Assembly (NCBI RefSeq): GCF_002443255.2
Contig: NW_019211454.1
Location: forward strand, 25,124,782 to 25,188,781
Source of the DNA: Varroa destructor
Taxonomy: Eukaryota; Arthropoda; Arachnida; Mesostigmata; Varroidae
Length of the DNA: 64,000 bases
Direction: 5' to 3'
The position numbers were made by a program, and so were the translations under genes. Below, piece after piece: positions 1 to 11,200 of the stretch. How positions within the stretch are numbered: the first letter of the stretch is position 1; each line of letters begins with the position of its first letter. The notes under the pieces were generated by a model. That model made no database searches. It was not told where the DNA came from and saw only the letters and a program-made list of their open reading frames with translations.

Positions 1-3000
1 ATGATTACATATGTACTTATATAATGTGCTCCTTATCAGCAGTTAGTTACACGACAATAACAAGATAGAGTTTACTATTTGCTCGGACATTGAGTGTGAA
101 TATAAACAGAGACGACTTACCACATGATTCGATGTTGTCATAATGATGGCTTTACCGGATCCTTCCAACCCTGGCCGGCCTGCCCGTCCTATCATCTGAT
201 GAATCCGCGCAGCGGAATATTGTCCACAAATGCCTCCGGTTATCATCGTCGTTCCTCTAACAACCACTAAGTATGCAGGCAAGTTTACACCCATGGCAAG
301 TGTGCTCGTACACACGAGGACTCGAAGGTCGCCTTGATTGAAAGTCTTTTCGACAAGACTGCGATCTTCGGAACTGAGTCCGGCGTTGTGAAAACCCACC
401 CCATGCTCTAGATAATCTGCAAAAGTACAATTGTAATATCTTCTTTGAGAAACATAAACAACTGACGCCAATTGATTCGTAGTTCATGCAAAGTAGTTTT
501 TTTTTGGAAACTGAACTCTTTTAACATGGATGTACCCGATAATGGTTAATATCTTCTGAGTGGTGAGGACCATTTCAAATATCTAATACATTGTTACGAG
601 AGACTAATAGGAATCATGTTACCCAATTATATAGCTGCGTGAAGAGTTGATACTGATTTTTTAAAAAAATTAAAAAGATCTTTATGTTTCAGCTGAGGAT
701 CGAACCTGAAACTTCTCAAGTTTGAGGCTGTACCCTCCCCTTCATCGTGGCTGTGACCCGTTTTATGTAGCGGGGGACAAAAAAAATTAAAACTTCGCCT
801 TTTTAAAATTAGCTAAAAATTAGGTCACACGCGAGATTTAATTCGATGAAAATATCGTTCAATATTTCAATCAAAATATGCTGCCTATATTATTCTTAGC
901 GATATTTTTCAGACTAAACTGACCGCTAAGTTTTTTATCTTTGCAAAATCTGGCCACTCGCCGGAGTTCTTCTCTGGAACTAGAACGAGCCCACGACTGC
1001 TTGTTGACGAGGCACCGTGCGCAGATCACTGTAGCTGCACGACTAGATACAAACTGATTAAAAATATTATTTTTAATCTATAACACTAAGTATACGAAAA
1101 AATGCATCTTACAAGAAGTTTAATTAAGCACTGTGATTATGAACACCGCAATGCTATAATAGTTAGGAAATTATCTTTGTGATTGCGGATAATTAAATCC
1201 AATTACAAATGCTATAAAGTCTAAAGGTGTATTAGAATAAAAATGCACAGTTTACTTCATGGAGCGATTTACGAGGTAAATGAAAGCCTTTTAGTTTGGT
1301 TCTTGGTCAAAACTTGGCGACCTCGTGCACTTCGAGAAGTTTCACACTTTTGTTGTCTAATTGTGGTCATGGATCCTAGACAATGTCTGCTAGAAAAAGT
1401 CGACGAAGGTGAAACAAAACAGAACTAATATACTTTTAGCCAAATTTCGGTATCTCTGTAAAAGCTACCTTTTTGTAGACGACTTTTTAGCGTAAATCAA
1501 ACTGTAATCTAAGGGTAATAAGATCAAGGTTACTATTATTATTAAAAAAAAAAACGCGAAAGTTTCACACAAAGCGCTGAAATAAGTTAGTTTTTTCGTA
1601 CTTAGGTGCTTTAGCTAGTAGAAAAGTTAACCAATATAATGTAGTGATGGGTGTTCTGATCTAGTTTATTATACATGTAATGCTTCTCAATACGCTGCTG
1701 TCATTAGCTAGGGAACTGATTGAGATATCAATCGATTCTTTCGGAGCCATTAAATTCCTACACTTAGGAAGAAGTTTTGCTAGGCAATGCTGCAAAACCA
1801 ACTCTTACTGTGACCATGTTCAAAGTGAGAATGCTAAAAAATCTAGCTGAAGTTACTTACGTTATGTCACACTATGTATAACATATACCTTTTCATAACA
1901 CGATGAAAAATACCACAATGTTTCAAAATTAACTTACAATAATTGCTGATTTATTTGCTGGTAGCACCTCTCGAAGTAGCGATGGTAGTTTATAGTTAAG
2001 ATTAGCATCGAAGTGAAACGGAGACCGATCTGGAGGACAGTAAACACCTTTGACAGATGCTTCGATGGGAATCGTACGCGCCCGCTCTCCAAACGAGTAT
2101 CCGTGCCATGGAGTATTACGACCAAGCCATTGGCCTATCTGTAGCAATGCGATGATATGAATTGCTTAGTTAAGCATCAGAGCAAAGTCAAACAGTAGCG
2201 CTCTTCCTTTCTTTGACAACTTCTTAAATTAATAACGGCTAGCAATGGAGTGGTAGACTATTGTATATCTAATAGCGCGTATTTTTACGTAACGTCCATT
2301 GCAGCGAGTTTGTCACACATTAACAATATCACAAAGGCATTCTATACGACAGGCATTACGAGGCATCGCAAAAGTTCTTTGCTCACTTGAATAAAGGCTA
2401 TTAGTGTTAGGAGGTTTCCATTACTGCGAAAAGTCATAACTAGACATAGTGTGCTTTCGTAAAATATACGTTTGTGTATCTTATATACAAAATCTAGTAT
2501 CGGCAACATTTGGTCAGTAGTGCAGAAACTCAAGCGTATTTACATCATTAGGATTGGCGATCGTTGCAGATATAGCTACAAATCTCGGAAGTAAAGACTG
2601 AGGCATGCAGCGCACTATTGTACGCGTCAAAACCGCTTCAAGGATAGGCCCACGGTCAGGTTCCCCGACCATATGAACCTCGTCAATAAGATACACGCTA
2701 ACCTGCTGGAAACACAAAGAAGCACTTATAAGTGAAACTTGAAAAGGTCATGTATTTTTGAACATCCAGTTTGCTTAACGTACCCTCATTCTAACTTGCA
2801 AACAAACAATCTCAACTTTATTTTAAGGATTCATGCATCGCACCTCTAGTAACTCCATACATTTGTTATCCTCTGTAACTAGGTATGGAGGCAGCATGCC
2901 CAAATGCTTATCAAACCAAGGAAAATCCATCGAAAAATTGGGCGTAAAAACAAAGAGCACCGTCAAATTCAATGTTCCTGTCTAACTTCTGTTTCTTTAT

Positions 3001-5261
3001 TCAGGTCTTCTACGCTAATTACGTCAGAAGACGAGCGCTTTTTCACAGAGAACCATCGCGAGCTACTAAAGTTCCTGTATCCACGTCATAGTTTTGTTAA
3101 AGAACATATAAAAAATCTTATTTAAGCATACGGATTACGAAAGTTAAAACTTCTCCGAAGGTTTTGCGTCAGTTGTGAAACTTATTGAAGCTTTGCATTG
3201 TTTTCGTCCGGAACTTTTCTAGCTTTGCATCGCTGACCATGAGGGTTTTTGCAGTTTACCCATATTTCCATTTCCTAGCTGCTTCATTACCCACTGGTAG
3301 CATCCTGTTTAAAGCAGGATGTCATGTTTTTAAAATAGACGTTTCTCGCTGTCGATTCACCAGGCAGGCCGAAGTAGTCCCCTAAAATTTCTGGGATTTC
3401 CTGGGAAAACCAGCACTAGGTTTTTCTAATCCAAATCAGAGCAGGAATATCGGCCTTTCTTTTGCTACCTGGCAGAATCTGTAAACGTCTTCCTCTACTA
3501 GCTTCAAAATAAGATTTCTTTTCGACTTCACAAATCGACATTTTTGCAACTTGTTTTTCTCCAACATCAGACAACACCTATGAGTCATTTTGTTGTTTAT
3601 ATAGCTTGCATATTTTGTGCAGAAGAAGACGATGAGCAATAGGAGGCTGCAGGTGGGAGACGAGGGAAGCTTAACGTATGTACATCTTTAAATATTTACA
3701 AAACCGGAACCTTGTTCTATTAGCTACATTACATAATATTTATCTAATATATAATACCATCGCTGTATCATTTAATCAAATTCGTAGGGATTCGTTTTTT
3801 ATTTCAACTTCGATGATAGATTACTCATTGCTCGCGGTAAGTTTAAAAACTGAATACTGCAGAAACATCACAGTTTTAATTTACAGTAAGGACTATCTTA
3901 TTCTTTGCTACCTATTCTTTTATTTGTCATACATATTTGGCGATTTTTTTTCGTCGCAGCAGTCGTAGCAGTCACTTGCTTATGACAGTCACTTCGACGG
4001 CTTTTGTATTGATTATGGCAAAATGCGTAAATATAAACAGTTCGGCTCGAGGCCATATACAAGAACGCCTATTGAATAGAGAGGGTCTACTGACAAAAGT
4101 ATTACGTACGTTTTTTTCAGAAGATATTTAACTCGACCGTATTTTGTACCGACCTTTCTACTGCTCAGCCACGTATATCCGGCTCCAAGGCGAAGCTCCG
4201 TATCCCATTTCTCCTACAGTTGCCTCAAAAATACATTTATTAAATAAAATAAAAATAATTTTATTCGAAGACAGAACGTTTTACCACTCTGCTATCTGGA
4301 TATTTGTGATTGTCTCTCTAATGCTGATTGAAGCACACTCGAAATACAAGCCCTAGAAATATTCTGATAAAGTTCAAATGTACTTGATAAATATCATCTA
4401 GCGATACGTCCTTAACCAGCAGTTTCCCTTTAGCTCACCGGTGTTGTGCAGATAAGATTGGTCGACATATCGCCATTTCCCGCGTCGCAAACTTCGTTTA
4501 AATCACCCGTAACCTCGGTAACTTTAAGTCGGAGGGCCGCGAACCTCTCGCGCCATTCGCTAACCTTTTGCTGAACTAGACACCTTGTTGGAGCTATGTA
4601 GACGGCCAGTGCTTCACTACCATAGTCTTCCACTGCTCGACATATTGCTAATTCAAGCAGCACTGTTTTTCCTGTGTGAACAATTCGAAAATGTACCTAC
4701 GCTACCAGAGACGGCTAACGACTACACTGCAACCCCTGTATGACTATAGGGCAATCTTGTGCGACGACACCCGATTAGATGGAAGAATTGGACACGTACA
4801 CAGCAGAAAGTGAATACCGTACTATATTTTTCGCGGGTGATGCTATTGGAGATTCACAGATTTAGAGGTATCGGAACAAAAAATTTACCTGATCCAGTCG
4901 GAGCAGCCACCACGAGCGAATCACTGGAATGCCACAGAATTGGCAAGCATTTTGACTGCATTTCATTAAATTGATCGAATTCAAAGATGCGTCTATATGC
5001 TTCCGCTGATAATAAAACACAGAACAATGGAACACAATGATATGCCGTCAGTGGTCAAGACAAAGATACTACATTGGCCAGCTATTACTCGTTACGATGA
5101 TTACAAAAGGCTCGCAAAATTTTACGGGTAAATTGATAATCTAACGTCACGTAAAAGACGGACACATTCGATTTTAGCACTCTCAAATCATCGTGGATGG
5201 GAATCGTAGGACTAATTCACTTACGGAGAACCTCAACGGTATAGTGTTTCTTTTGTGACAT
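1..5261 (-). CDS. HFM1: HFM1/MER3-like meiotic DNA helicase, 5' part of gene, eight exons, cut by the window edge
   Basis: HFM1/MER3 helicases act in meiotic nuclei, where they unwind DNA and extend recombination joints to favour crossovers (family knowledge). The spliced exons give, in order: a Q-like stretch ending FNEMQSKCLPIL, motif I APTGSGKT, motif Ia APTRCLVQQ, motif Ic TTPEKWD, motif II DEVH, motif III SATI, a weaker motif IV (ICAR), motif V TSTLAMGVNLPA and motif VI QMIGRAGRPG. The TSTLAMGVNLPA form with DEVH points to HFM1 rather than HELQ (TLAAGVNLPA type) or the ASCC3/BRR2 group (TLAWGVNLPA type). About 405 residues are visible. The helicase begins close to the N-terminus, without the long leader of the human protein. 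The C-terminal half is beyond position 1. All core motifs are intact, so I read it as a working gene. Coding pieces are listed exon by exon below. Confidence 0.9.
121..416 (-). CDS. HFM1: HFM1-like exon 8, motifs V and VI
   Basis: After the acceptor CTTTTGCAG the exon reads YLEHGVGFHNAGLSSEDRSL, then VLVCTSTLAMGVNLPAYLVV, QYSAARIHQMIGRAGRPG and AIIMTTSNHV. These are the second RecA-like domain with motif V and the arginine-finger motif VI (GRAGR). The donor GTAAGT at 120 follows a complete codon. Length is 296 bases. The next exon would lie beyond position 1. This is the strongest single match of the gene. Confidence 0.95.
686..712 (-). other. tRNA-like B-box remnant inside an HFM1 intron
   Basis: On the minus strand 706-697 reads GGTTCGATCC, a perfect RNA polymerase III B box. 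It sits in the loop region of a 7-bp inverted repeat (686-692 with 706-712). The flanks do not fold into a T-arm or acceptor stem, so it is not a working tRNA. It may be the relic of a tRNA-derived SINE or chance. Confidence 0.25.
924..1028 (-). CDS. HFM1: HFM1-like exon 7, motif IV region
   Basis: The acceptor CTACAG (AG at 1030-1029) precedes a stretch reading ICARCLVNKQSWARSSSREE and ending RFCKDKKLS, then a single G at the donor GTCAGT (923). That G joins AT of exon 8 to make aspartate, giving KDKKLSDYLEHGVGFHNAG, which lines up with human RDSKLRDILKHGAAYHHAG. ICARC sits where the family has FCATRK (motif IV). The insert between is about ten residues shorter than in human HFM1. Confidence 0.75.
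1934..2138 (-). CDS. HFM1: HFM1-like exon 6, linker to motif IV (3' end uncertain)
   Basis: After the acceptor GCTACAG the exon reads IGQWLG, then PFHFDANLNYKLPSLLREVL and NKSAII, following the human pattern IAEWL...F.FDLTLNYK. The best donor by consensus is GTAAGT at 1937, which would end the exon at 1938 in phase 0. The next exon needs one leftover base, which the weaker overlapping donor GTTAAT at 1933 (exon end 1934) supplies. The 1934 end is given because it keeps the frame open. Confidence 0.8.
2544..2705 (-). CDS. HFM1: HFM1-like exon 5, motifs II (DEVH) and III (SAT)
   Basis: The exon reads QVSVYLIDEVHMVGEPDRGP, then ILEAVLTRT and RFVAISATIANPND. DEVH is the Walker B box typical of MER3/HFM1, and SATI is motif III. 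The donor is GTAAAT at 2543 after a full codon. The acceptor is ambiguous by one codon because TTCCAGCAG offers two AGs (start at 2705 or 2702), a classic tandem acceptor that would add or drop one glutamine. The intron before it is about 1.45 kb, the longest in the visible gene. Confidence 0.92.
3430..3670. other. Long HFM1 intron, no internal exon seen
   Basis: The intron between the EKWD and DEVH exons (about 2706-4153) holds a 67-codon minus-strand open stretch at 3436-3639, but it resembles no helicase segment and the flanking exons do not need extra residues. I see no transposon here. A 7-bp inverted repeat (3301-3307 with 3315-3321) is the only structure noted. Confidence 0.3.
4154..4213 (-). 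CDS. HFM1: HFM1-like exon 4, EKWD segment (3' end uncertain)
   Basis: The acceptor AACTGTAG is followed at 4213 by GAG AAA TGG GAT, giving EKWD exactly where the family has TTPEKWD, and the reading phase continues from exon 3. The following residues TELRLGAGYTWLSSRK are unlike the usual T.+W stretch, but the number before the DEVH strand (16) is near the human spacing (13). The donor drawn here is the weak GTCGGT at 4153. Another donor nearby (GTACAA at 4149, or further 3') is possible, so the last residues are doubtful. Confidence 0.6.
4439..4671 (-). CDS. HFM1: HFM1-like exon 3, motifs Ia and Ib up to TTP
   Basis: The exon follows an acceptor CACACAG and completes GKT, then reads VLLELAICRAVEDYG, APTRCLVQQKVSEWRERF, EVTGD and ICTTP. 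These are the lysine/threonine of motif I, motif Ia, and the strand leading to the TTPEKWD signature. The donor is GTGAGC at 4438, after a complete codon. Length is 233 bases; the intron before it is 217 bp. Confidence 0.92.
4889..5005 (-). CDS. HFM1: HFM1-like exon 2, motif I (Walker A)
   Basis: The exon starts after an acceptor ending TTATCAG (AG at 5007-5006) and ends at a GTAAAT donor at 4888. It encodes EAYRRIFEFDQFNEMQSKCL and onward to AAPTGSG. The final G is completed by GA of the next exon, so the Walker A lysine and threonine (GKT) span the intron. The 117 bases enter with two and leave with one base of a split codon, which matches both neighbours. Confidence 0.9.
5225..5261 (-). 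CDS. HFM1: HFM1-like exon 1, start codon
   Basis: The ATG at 5261-5259 opens twelve codons (MSQKKHYTVEVL) plus one base, followed by a consensus donor GTAAGT at 5224. The leftover C joins CG of the next exon to make a proline codon. The joined text VEVLPEAYRRIF resembles the conserved lead-in to the helicase domain (..IP..FR.IF). An in-frame TGA lies 24 bases upstream of the ATG, which supports this start unless a further 5' exon is spliced in closer to the ATG. The phase fit with the next exon is the main argument. Confidence 0.7.
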
Positions 5262-7740
5262 AACTGTTGCCTTATACGTTGCCTCGACTCACACAACGGT
5301 ACGTCCTATTTATTTCATATAGCAGATATTACCGCAGCTGTTCTAACACTAAACACTATACTCAGGCTGACAGCTTAAGGACTGACGCTAGATTATACGA
5401 AAAAACGCCTTAGTTAGGCAGATCTCTTCGATAGAAAACACTCTACCAAAGATACTGCCCATATCGAATGTATTCTTGACGGTTTAAGTTTACTTGCGGC
5501 CATTCCAGCGAGTTTGTATACTGCTAGGTCAAATTGCAGACCAGAGCTACACTCTAATTCCATAACAATCATATTGATCGTTCAGATCTTTGTCAAGTTT
5601 GCGGCTGACGGCTCTTTCTCGAAATGTAAGGTCTCTGGTTTATACATTATAGCATAAATTTTTGTAGCCACAAACTCATTTTAATAAATAGTATTATTAA
5701 CATGTATGTATTTATATTTTCGGCAACTATACACGTATACATATATGCGGCGGTCGAAAAACTGGAGAGCTTTTTTTATAGCTAAATGGTATCATAGTCC
5801 ATTATCTTAAGCAATTTGACTTGTATCGATTTACTGTTATTTGAAAACTGAGATCTGACGGTAGCAAAACGTGCTAACATTGTTGGAATATCTTTGTTTA
5901 GGTTGAAGATTAGTAAAATCTGTATAAAACTTTGCAACTATATTTTGATAAAGGCACAGGGCCAAAAAAAGTTGCCCTATTTATTATTGGGATATCGCAT
6001 TTCCATTTGCAAAAGTGCCGAATCATAATGAACTCAAACTGTTTCTAACACAACAATTAATAATACGATAATGAAGTGCAAAAAAAGATCCTTTATAATG
6101 AGTAGCAAAACCCAGTGTTTTTTGGCGTTAGAAACGAGCAGTCACTGCCGCCTGCTAAACAGATTGATTTTAGCTTTTATTACCGACAACTCCCAGGATT
6201 ATAATAAGCCATTCAAAAGCGACCAGAAAAGGAATCATCTCTCTTTTAGCTACCCGTCAAAAATGAGAAGAAGTAGTATGGAAGATTTAAGTACATCCGC
6301 TGTATAGCCTATATGCCAGACCATCAGACTATCATGTTTCGGTCACTATAGAACTTTGTTAACGCTGTTAATTTTCTTTTGGAAAGGAGTAAATGTAATT
6401 TCCTTCCCGAAAACCGGTGTTTCCCTAAAAAAAATGGCGGTGGACAAAAGGTCGCATAAATTGTCAATTTATTATTTTAAAATATTTAAAAGAACTACTC
6501 CAGTTGCAGTTTAGAATCCGTAGTTAGTATTTTTTTTTTTCGACTACCCCGTATTTTAAACGGCAACTTTCTCTCAAAGATTTTTTTGGCAGCTTCTATG
6601 TAGCTGAATACAGTTCTCCGGAATACACGTGCTCTGCGATAGGACGTTCCCTTAGAATAAACACTAATAAGATTTAGGCAAAGTCGGGTTTCGAAAAAAA
6701 TAGCAGCTATCTGAATTGTGCATCTAAGTATTATACTGACAAGATACCGTTATATACATAGTCCATGGATTTTCTAAAACTATGGACACAAGATATGCCG
6801 ACGGTTATCACTATTGTAAGTAAGGATGTTGTAAATGTCAGCGGGAGGCTCATGTATGTTTGATACCCTTGAACCGGCGAAGTAGATATAGGCGAGATTT
6901 TTCGTATAAGCATTTGAGCCTTTGACGATTAAAAAAAACGCGTGGGTTAACATAGCTGAGGGTGTTTACACACTGCAGCTGTTGCCCATTATGTGGCAAT
7001 GCTTTGCCCACCCATGCTAACTTTGAAGAAACTATATCTTCGTTCTTTTTAGCGTCTAGGCTAGCCGAGTCCTCTCACCACGAGATATCATGCCTGATAA
7101 TGGAAGACAGATATGACTGATATTAGTGACATTCGGTACGGGTAGTAAAGTAGACGCGTAGAGAATGGTGTGTATCTGCTCCTGCTTTGATAATTTTTAC
7201 GGTTTCTTTTACCATATAGAAATGATTAATCGACTGTTTCTTGATCCTCTTACAATCTGATTTTGTTACATAAGTCTCCTGTACATACTCAAGCGCCTAG
7301 AAGTGTCGGTAATTACCACTGGTGAGGCCGCTGCTCTGTTATGTATATGACGTAATAAGCATCCTATTTACCATAAATTGGAACTTCCTAACTTTTCCTT
7401 TAGTTAGCAAGAAGGTAGTCATCTTTAGTTTTGTCATATTAACCTGTATAACGACAACCAGCTCCACCAATGTTCAGGTCCTTTTTATACGCATGTATAC
7501 ACGACGCGGACAGAGTTCCGATCTATTATGCCACAATAACTATTTCACTGGACATACCCGCAGATGCCCACAGAACATAAATTGGAAACCCTTTCCCGGT
7601 TCTCTCAGGATCCACATCAGTGGACCCTCTCAACTGATCTGACGGTCATATCTCACGCACTCAAGTCCCCAGGATAACTTTCTCATATAAATACCCTCTC
7701 AACTCCCTTTGTTACCTTCACCTCTTTCCCAGTACCATTT
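5262..7740. other. AT-rich spacer upstream of the HFM1-like gene
   Basis: This should contain the promoter of the minus-strand helicase gene, near 5262-5700, but I see no clear TATA box or initiator and name none. Reading frames here are short and match nothing I know. No transposon was recognised. Confidence 0.4.
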
Positions 7741-7758
7741 TTTGTCAACTGGTATGTC

Positions 7759-7776
7759 GGGGGGGTGGGATTGGGG
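7759..7776 (+). other. G-quadruplex candidate
   Basis: The plus strand carries seven G, T, three G, ATT, four G. This can supply four G-triplets with loops of 1, 1 and 3 bases, the pattern of a compact parallel quadruplex. It stands at the left margin of a CpG-rich island. Confidence 0.5.
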
Positions 7777-7779
7777 TTG

Positions 7780-8260
7780 TATCAACAGTACGTTTGGCCA
7801 ATGACTGGCGTGTTCGTTTGATTCCGAGTGCGAGTATGCGCTTGTGTCTCCATTCTAAGTACACACATGGCACAATCAGTCGATGGAGACTGCCACACAT
7901 CCGAGCTTCCTGTTTGGTTGGAGAGTGGGTAGACTGTACCTCGATAGAGAAGCTTTTTGTTCTCCGTTCGCTTATTTTTTTGTTGTTATTGGCGGCGCGC
8001 GGCTCTTTGTCGCATATTGGTCTTTCGTCAAGAAAATCTTTCTACTTCTGTACTCCACCCTATTTTACTCGTTCTTGGCTGATTCTGGTCGCTAGTAGTG
8101 CGCGATCTAGGGCGTCTGCACGACTGCACGACTAGTCAAGCGGAAGTGACTCAGGAACTCTTGAGGTAAGCGCCGCGCGGACTTCCGCCGCGTAGGCGTC
8201 GAAAGCTGCCACTGGATCTAAACACACAGCACAGCGTCAAAATGGGTAGAAGCCCACAAA
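7780..8260. promoter_or_regulatory. CpG-rich, promoter-like island
   Basis: This stretch is clearly richer in G+C and CpG than its surroundings (for example GGCGGCGCGCGG near 7990 and GCGCCGCGCGG near 8171). It holds CGGAAGTGACTCAG near 8141, which combines an ETS-type core and an AP-1-type TGACTCA site. A consensus splice donor follows at 8166 (TTGAG/GTAAGC). It could be a promoter with an untranslated first exon on the plus strand. No product can be named. Confidence 0.3.
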
Positions 8261-11200
8261 CGATTGTTCGTCGTTTGCTTGTCGACCATGAGGAAATCGA
8301 CTGCGATTAGAAGTAGTGGGCCATATAGAAGAATCGTAGTTATACATCGTTGCACTTAGGTTGGTTTCAGCCTGTGGCTGAATATTAATAAAAGTACACT
8401 GACGGACAAGATGGTGTGATTAGAATTTACCAGTTCTCTATTAACATGTATACAAAGTAGTAAAATTAGTCTTTTAATAAGGTATGTTGTTATGATTTGA
8501 GCCTGAAAAACCTGGGTGAGTAATCAACTTCTAAAAGTTTCTCAAATGTTCATTTATCCTTTACAAAGGAAAAAATGTTGAAGCAACAGAAAAATTCTCA
8601 TAATAAATTTCAATTTTATTTGAAAAAAAATTAGCGTACGATAGGAAATTTTGACTGCAATGGTCGTTGTTGTTGTTGTTACATTTTACTCTATGACATT
8701 ATGACATAGGATATAGAAACAGTATTATAATAAATAATTTGCGTGTCTCCGATTATTTTGAAACACGTAACATAAACGTACCAAGAACCTGTTGTCTTAT
8801 CCTGTATATGTATACCAGGGTTTTTTTTTTTACATCGTCGTCATTTTTACATTGACACAGTTGTTGGCAGATAAAAGAATATACGCCAGAAGCAAGGTAA
8901 ATATAATAATAAACGCTGAAAAAAAAAATCACCTTTATACGAGGAACACGAATATATTATCCACACTTTAACGTACAGCCACTATACGTATCTAACGTAA
9001 CGTAAAACATGAGCTAATGCTTGTTGATTTCTAGATAGCTCGTCCATTCAGTAATACAAAGTCCACATTTCAAGTACAATGTTAAGCTATTTCTATTTTT
9101 GTCCTAAGAAATAAATTAAATATGGCGAATTCTTGCGGTGGGTTGAAAAGTGGCATGATGAATAGGATATTTTTTAAAATAATTTATATGCTTCTACGTC
9201 ACTACGTATTGTACCAACCTAACAACTTACAGGGAAATATCCCTCATAGCCAAATCGTTTTTTTTTTTTCGATTGTTTCGTTTCTAGCGATTGCTTTTAA
9301 CGAACAGCTTTGCTTGTCTTCTAACTCTGCGTCTCATGAATAGTTACCGTACCGGTAGACAGGTAGTAAAAGTCCTTTTTACACACATTCTGATTATACT
9401 TCATTTGCTTAAAGGTACCTTAGTCTCATCGTTAAGCTCAATTAGGTTTGTCATATCAGGTCAGGCGATAGTTCATCCCGCCAGTACCCCTTTGGACACG
9501 CTCAATAACTGTTACAGGCACAACTATCTAGCTTTTCTGCAAACGGTCATTTTCTAAATTCTAAATAAGTGAATCATCCATGAGCGTTTTTAGGACAGAG
9601 CATGGGATATAGTTGTATGTTATATTATACCTAGCATCAGTATCCGTCAGAAGCTAAATAACGTGGATTCGTACTAGATAAATATAAGCGCTGCACGATC
9701 CCATTTGCGCACGTGGGCATGAAGGGTTATTTAGGCCCCGACCGGGGTAAATATTTAAAGCAAAACTGTATTCAGCTATTCTCTGCGAGTTTTTCTCACA
9801 AATAGAGCAAGATACTAAGCAATTATTATAGGATTCTTAAATATTGTGCAGCTCACAGTCCGCGTTTACGTTTTATATTACTGACAAATTATCGCCGGTA
9901 ATGGAAAACTACATAAAATGCTACTAATGTACGTATATCAATTACTAACATCAAACCCCATGAGCTTAAAACTCGTTTGGGCATATATCCAGCTGAGGGA
10001 CCTAAACCAGAAGACCAACCGGCGGCAACAATTGAATATGTTTTCGGTCAGTTAAATATTAGTTGTAGTACATATTCAACAAAGTCGAAAAGGATCGAAT
10101 CAAAAACTCAGCGTTTGCCGTTAGCTTAGATCCGAATCCAAACCGACAAATCTATGTCTTACGATTTTTAAAAAATCTTCCGTCCAGCACCACGTCGCTC
10201 CAGTATGTCGTAGTACTGCTAGCCTCCTCTGAGGCAATAAGCTAGACTTCGGTTTACTTTCGGTTCTGATATATAGTTAAATAGTTCTTGGCGCGGCAGC
10301 GATACGTTGCGTTGGAAAAAAATTATGAAAGAGCAAGAAAAAAAACACGATTTTTGTAGATATCGTCATAATCGTGTTACAGTAATTAGTATTAATGTCG
10401 TCTGGCTTTGCCATAACGAGGCCTTTAAATACATTACAAGAAAAGAAACGTGCATACAGCTGCACTGGCGACAGATGTCGTGCACATAATTTTTCCTAAT
10501 AAAGTCTCGGCATGCGCAAAAGATCGACAAGAAAGGCTATCTGACCTACGGCTGGCCCTGAATGCTTATTAGGATTAGTTGCTGGCCGCCGCCTGGACAC
10601 ATTTTTTGTCAACAAAAACTACTACCGAGTCGAATTCTGAAAACAAATTACTTATCATATACATTTGTGCGTAACTCAACCAGAACTACTTTGTTGACCT
10701 TTTGTAAAGACTACAAAACTTTTCACGTTTTCAAAAAGAAACTTTAACACTAAAACACAAGGCTACCACAAGAAGTAGTTTTGTAATCATGGAATCAAAT
10801 ATTCTGGTTTACGTATGCACCAAGACCTGAAGGAATTGATCAGAGGTATGTTCCATTAAGGTACCAAATATTGCGTATTTGTATAGCAGTTTGGATCCTC
10901 ATTAAAAGAATATTCTCCTATAACTAAACAAGAAAAAAGAGATATTTAAAGAACACTTTGTGGCTGCATGCTTTTCTAGGCATGATTCACAAAAGTCTCT
11001 TAAAAAACTCGAATAAAGGTATATTGTTTAGAAATAAATTAGGAGTACGCAAAAAAGTCTGGAAAAACTGGGTCGATTGTTTGCTGAAGTAATTGGGTAA
11101 CCATGATCAGTTAGAATTTACCGACTAAGAGAAGCCGGAAAAATAGGATAAGGACGAGCCAAGTTAAGGGAAGTATTTCCGATTATATTTATCTTCATAT

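Noticed and set aside
686..770. Complete tRNA gene on the minus strand
   Set aside because: The bases around the B box do not pair as a T-arm, and no acceptor or anticodon stem can be drawn.
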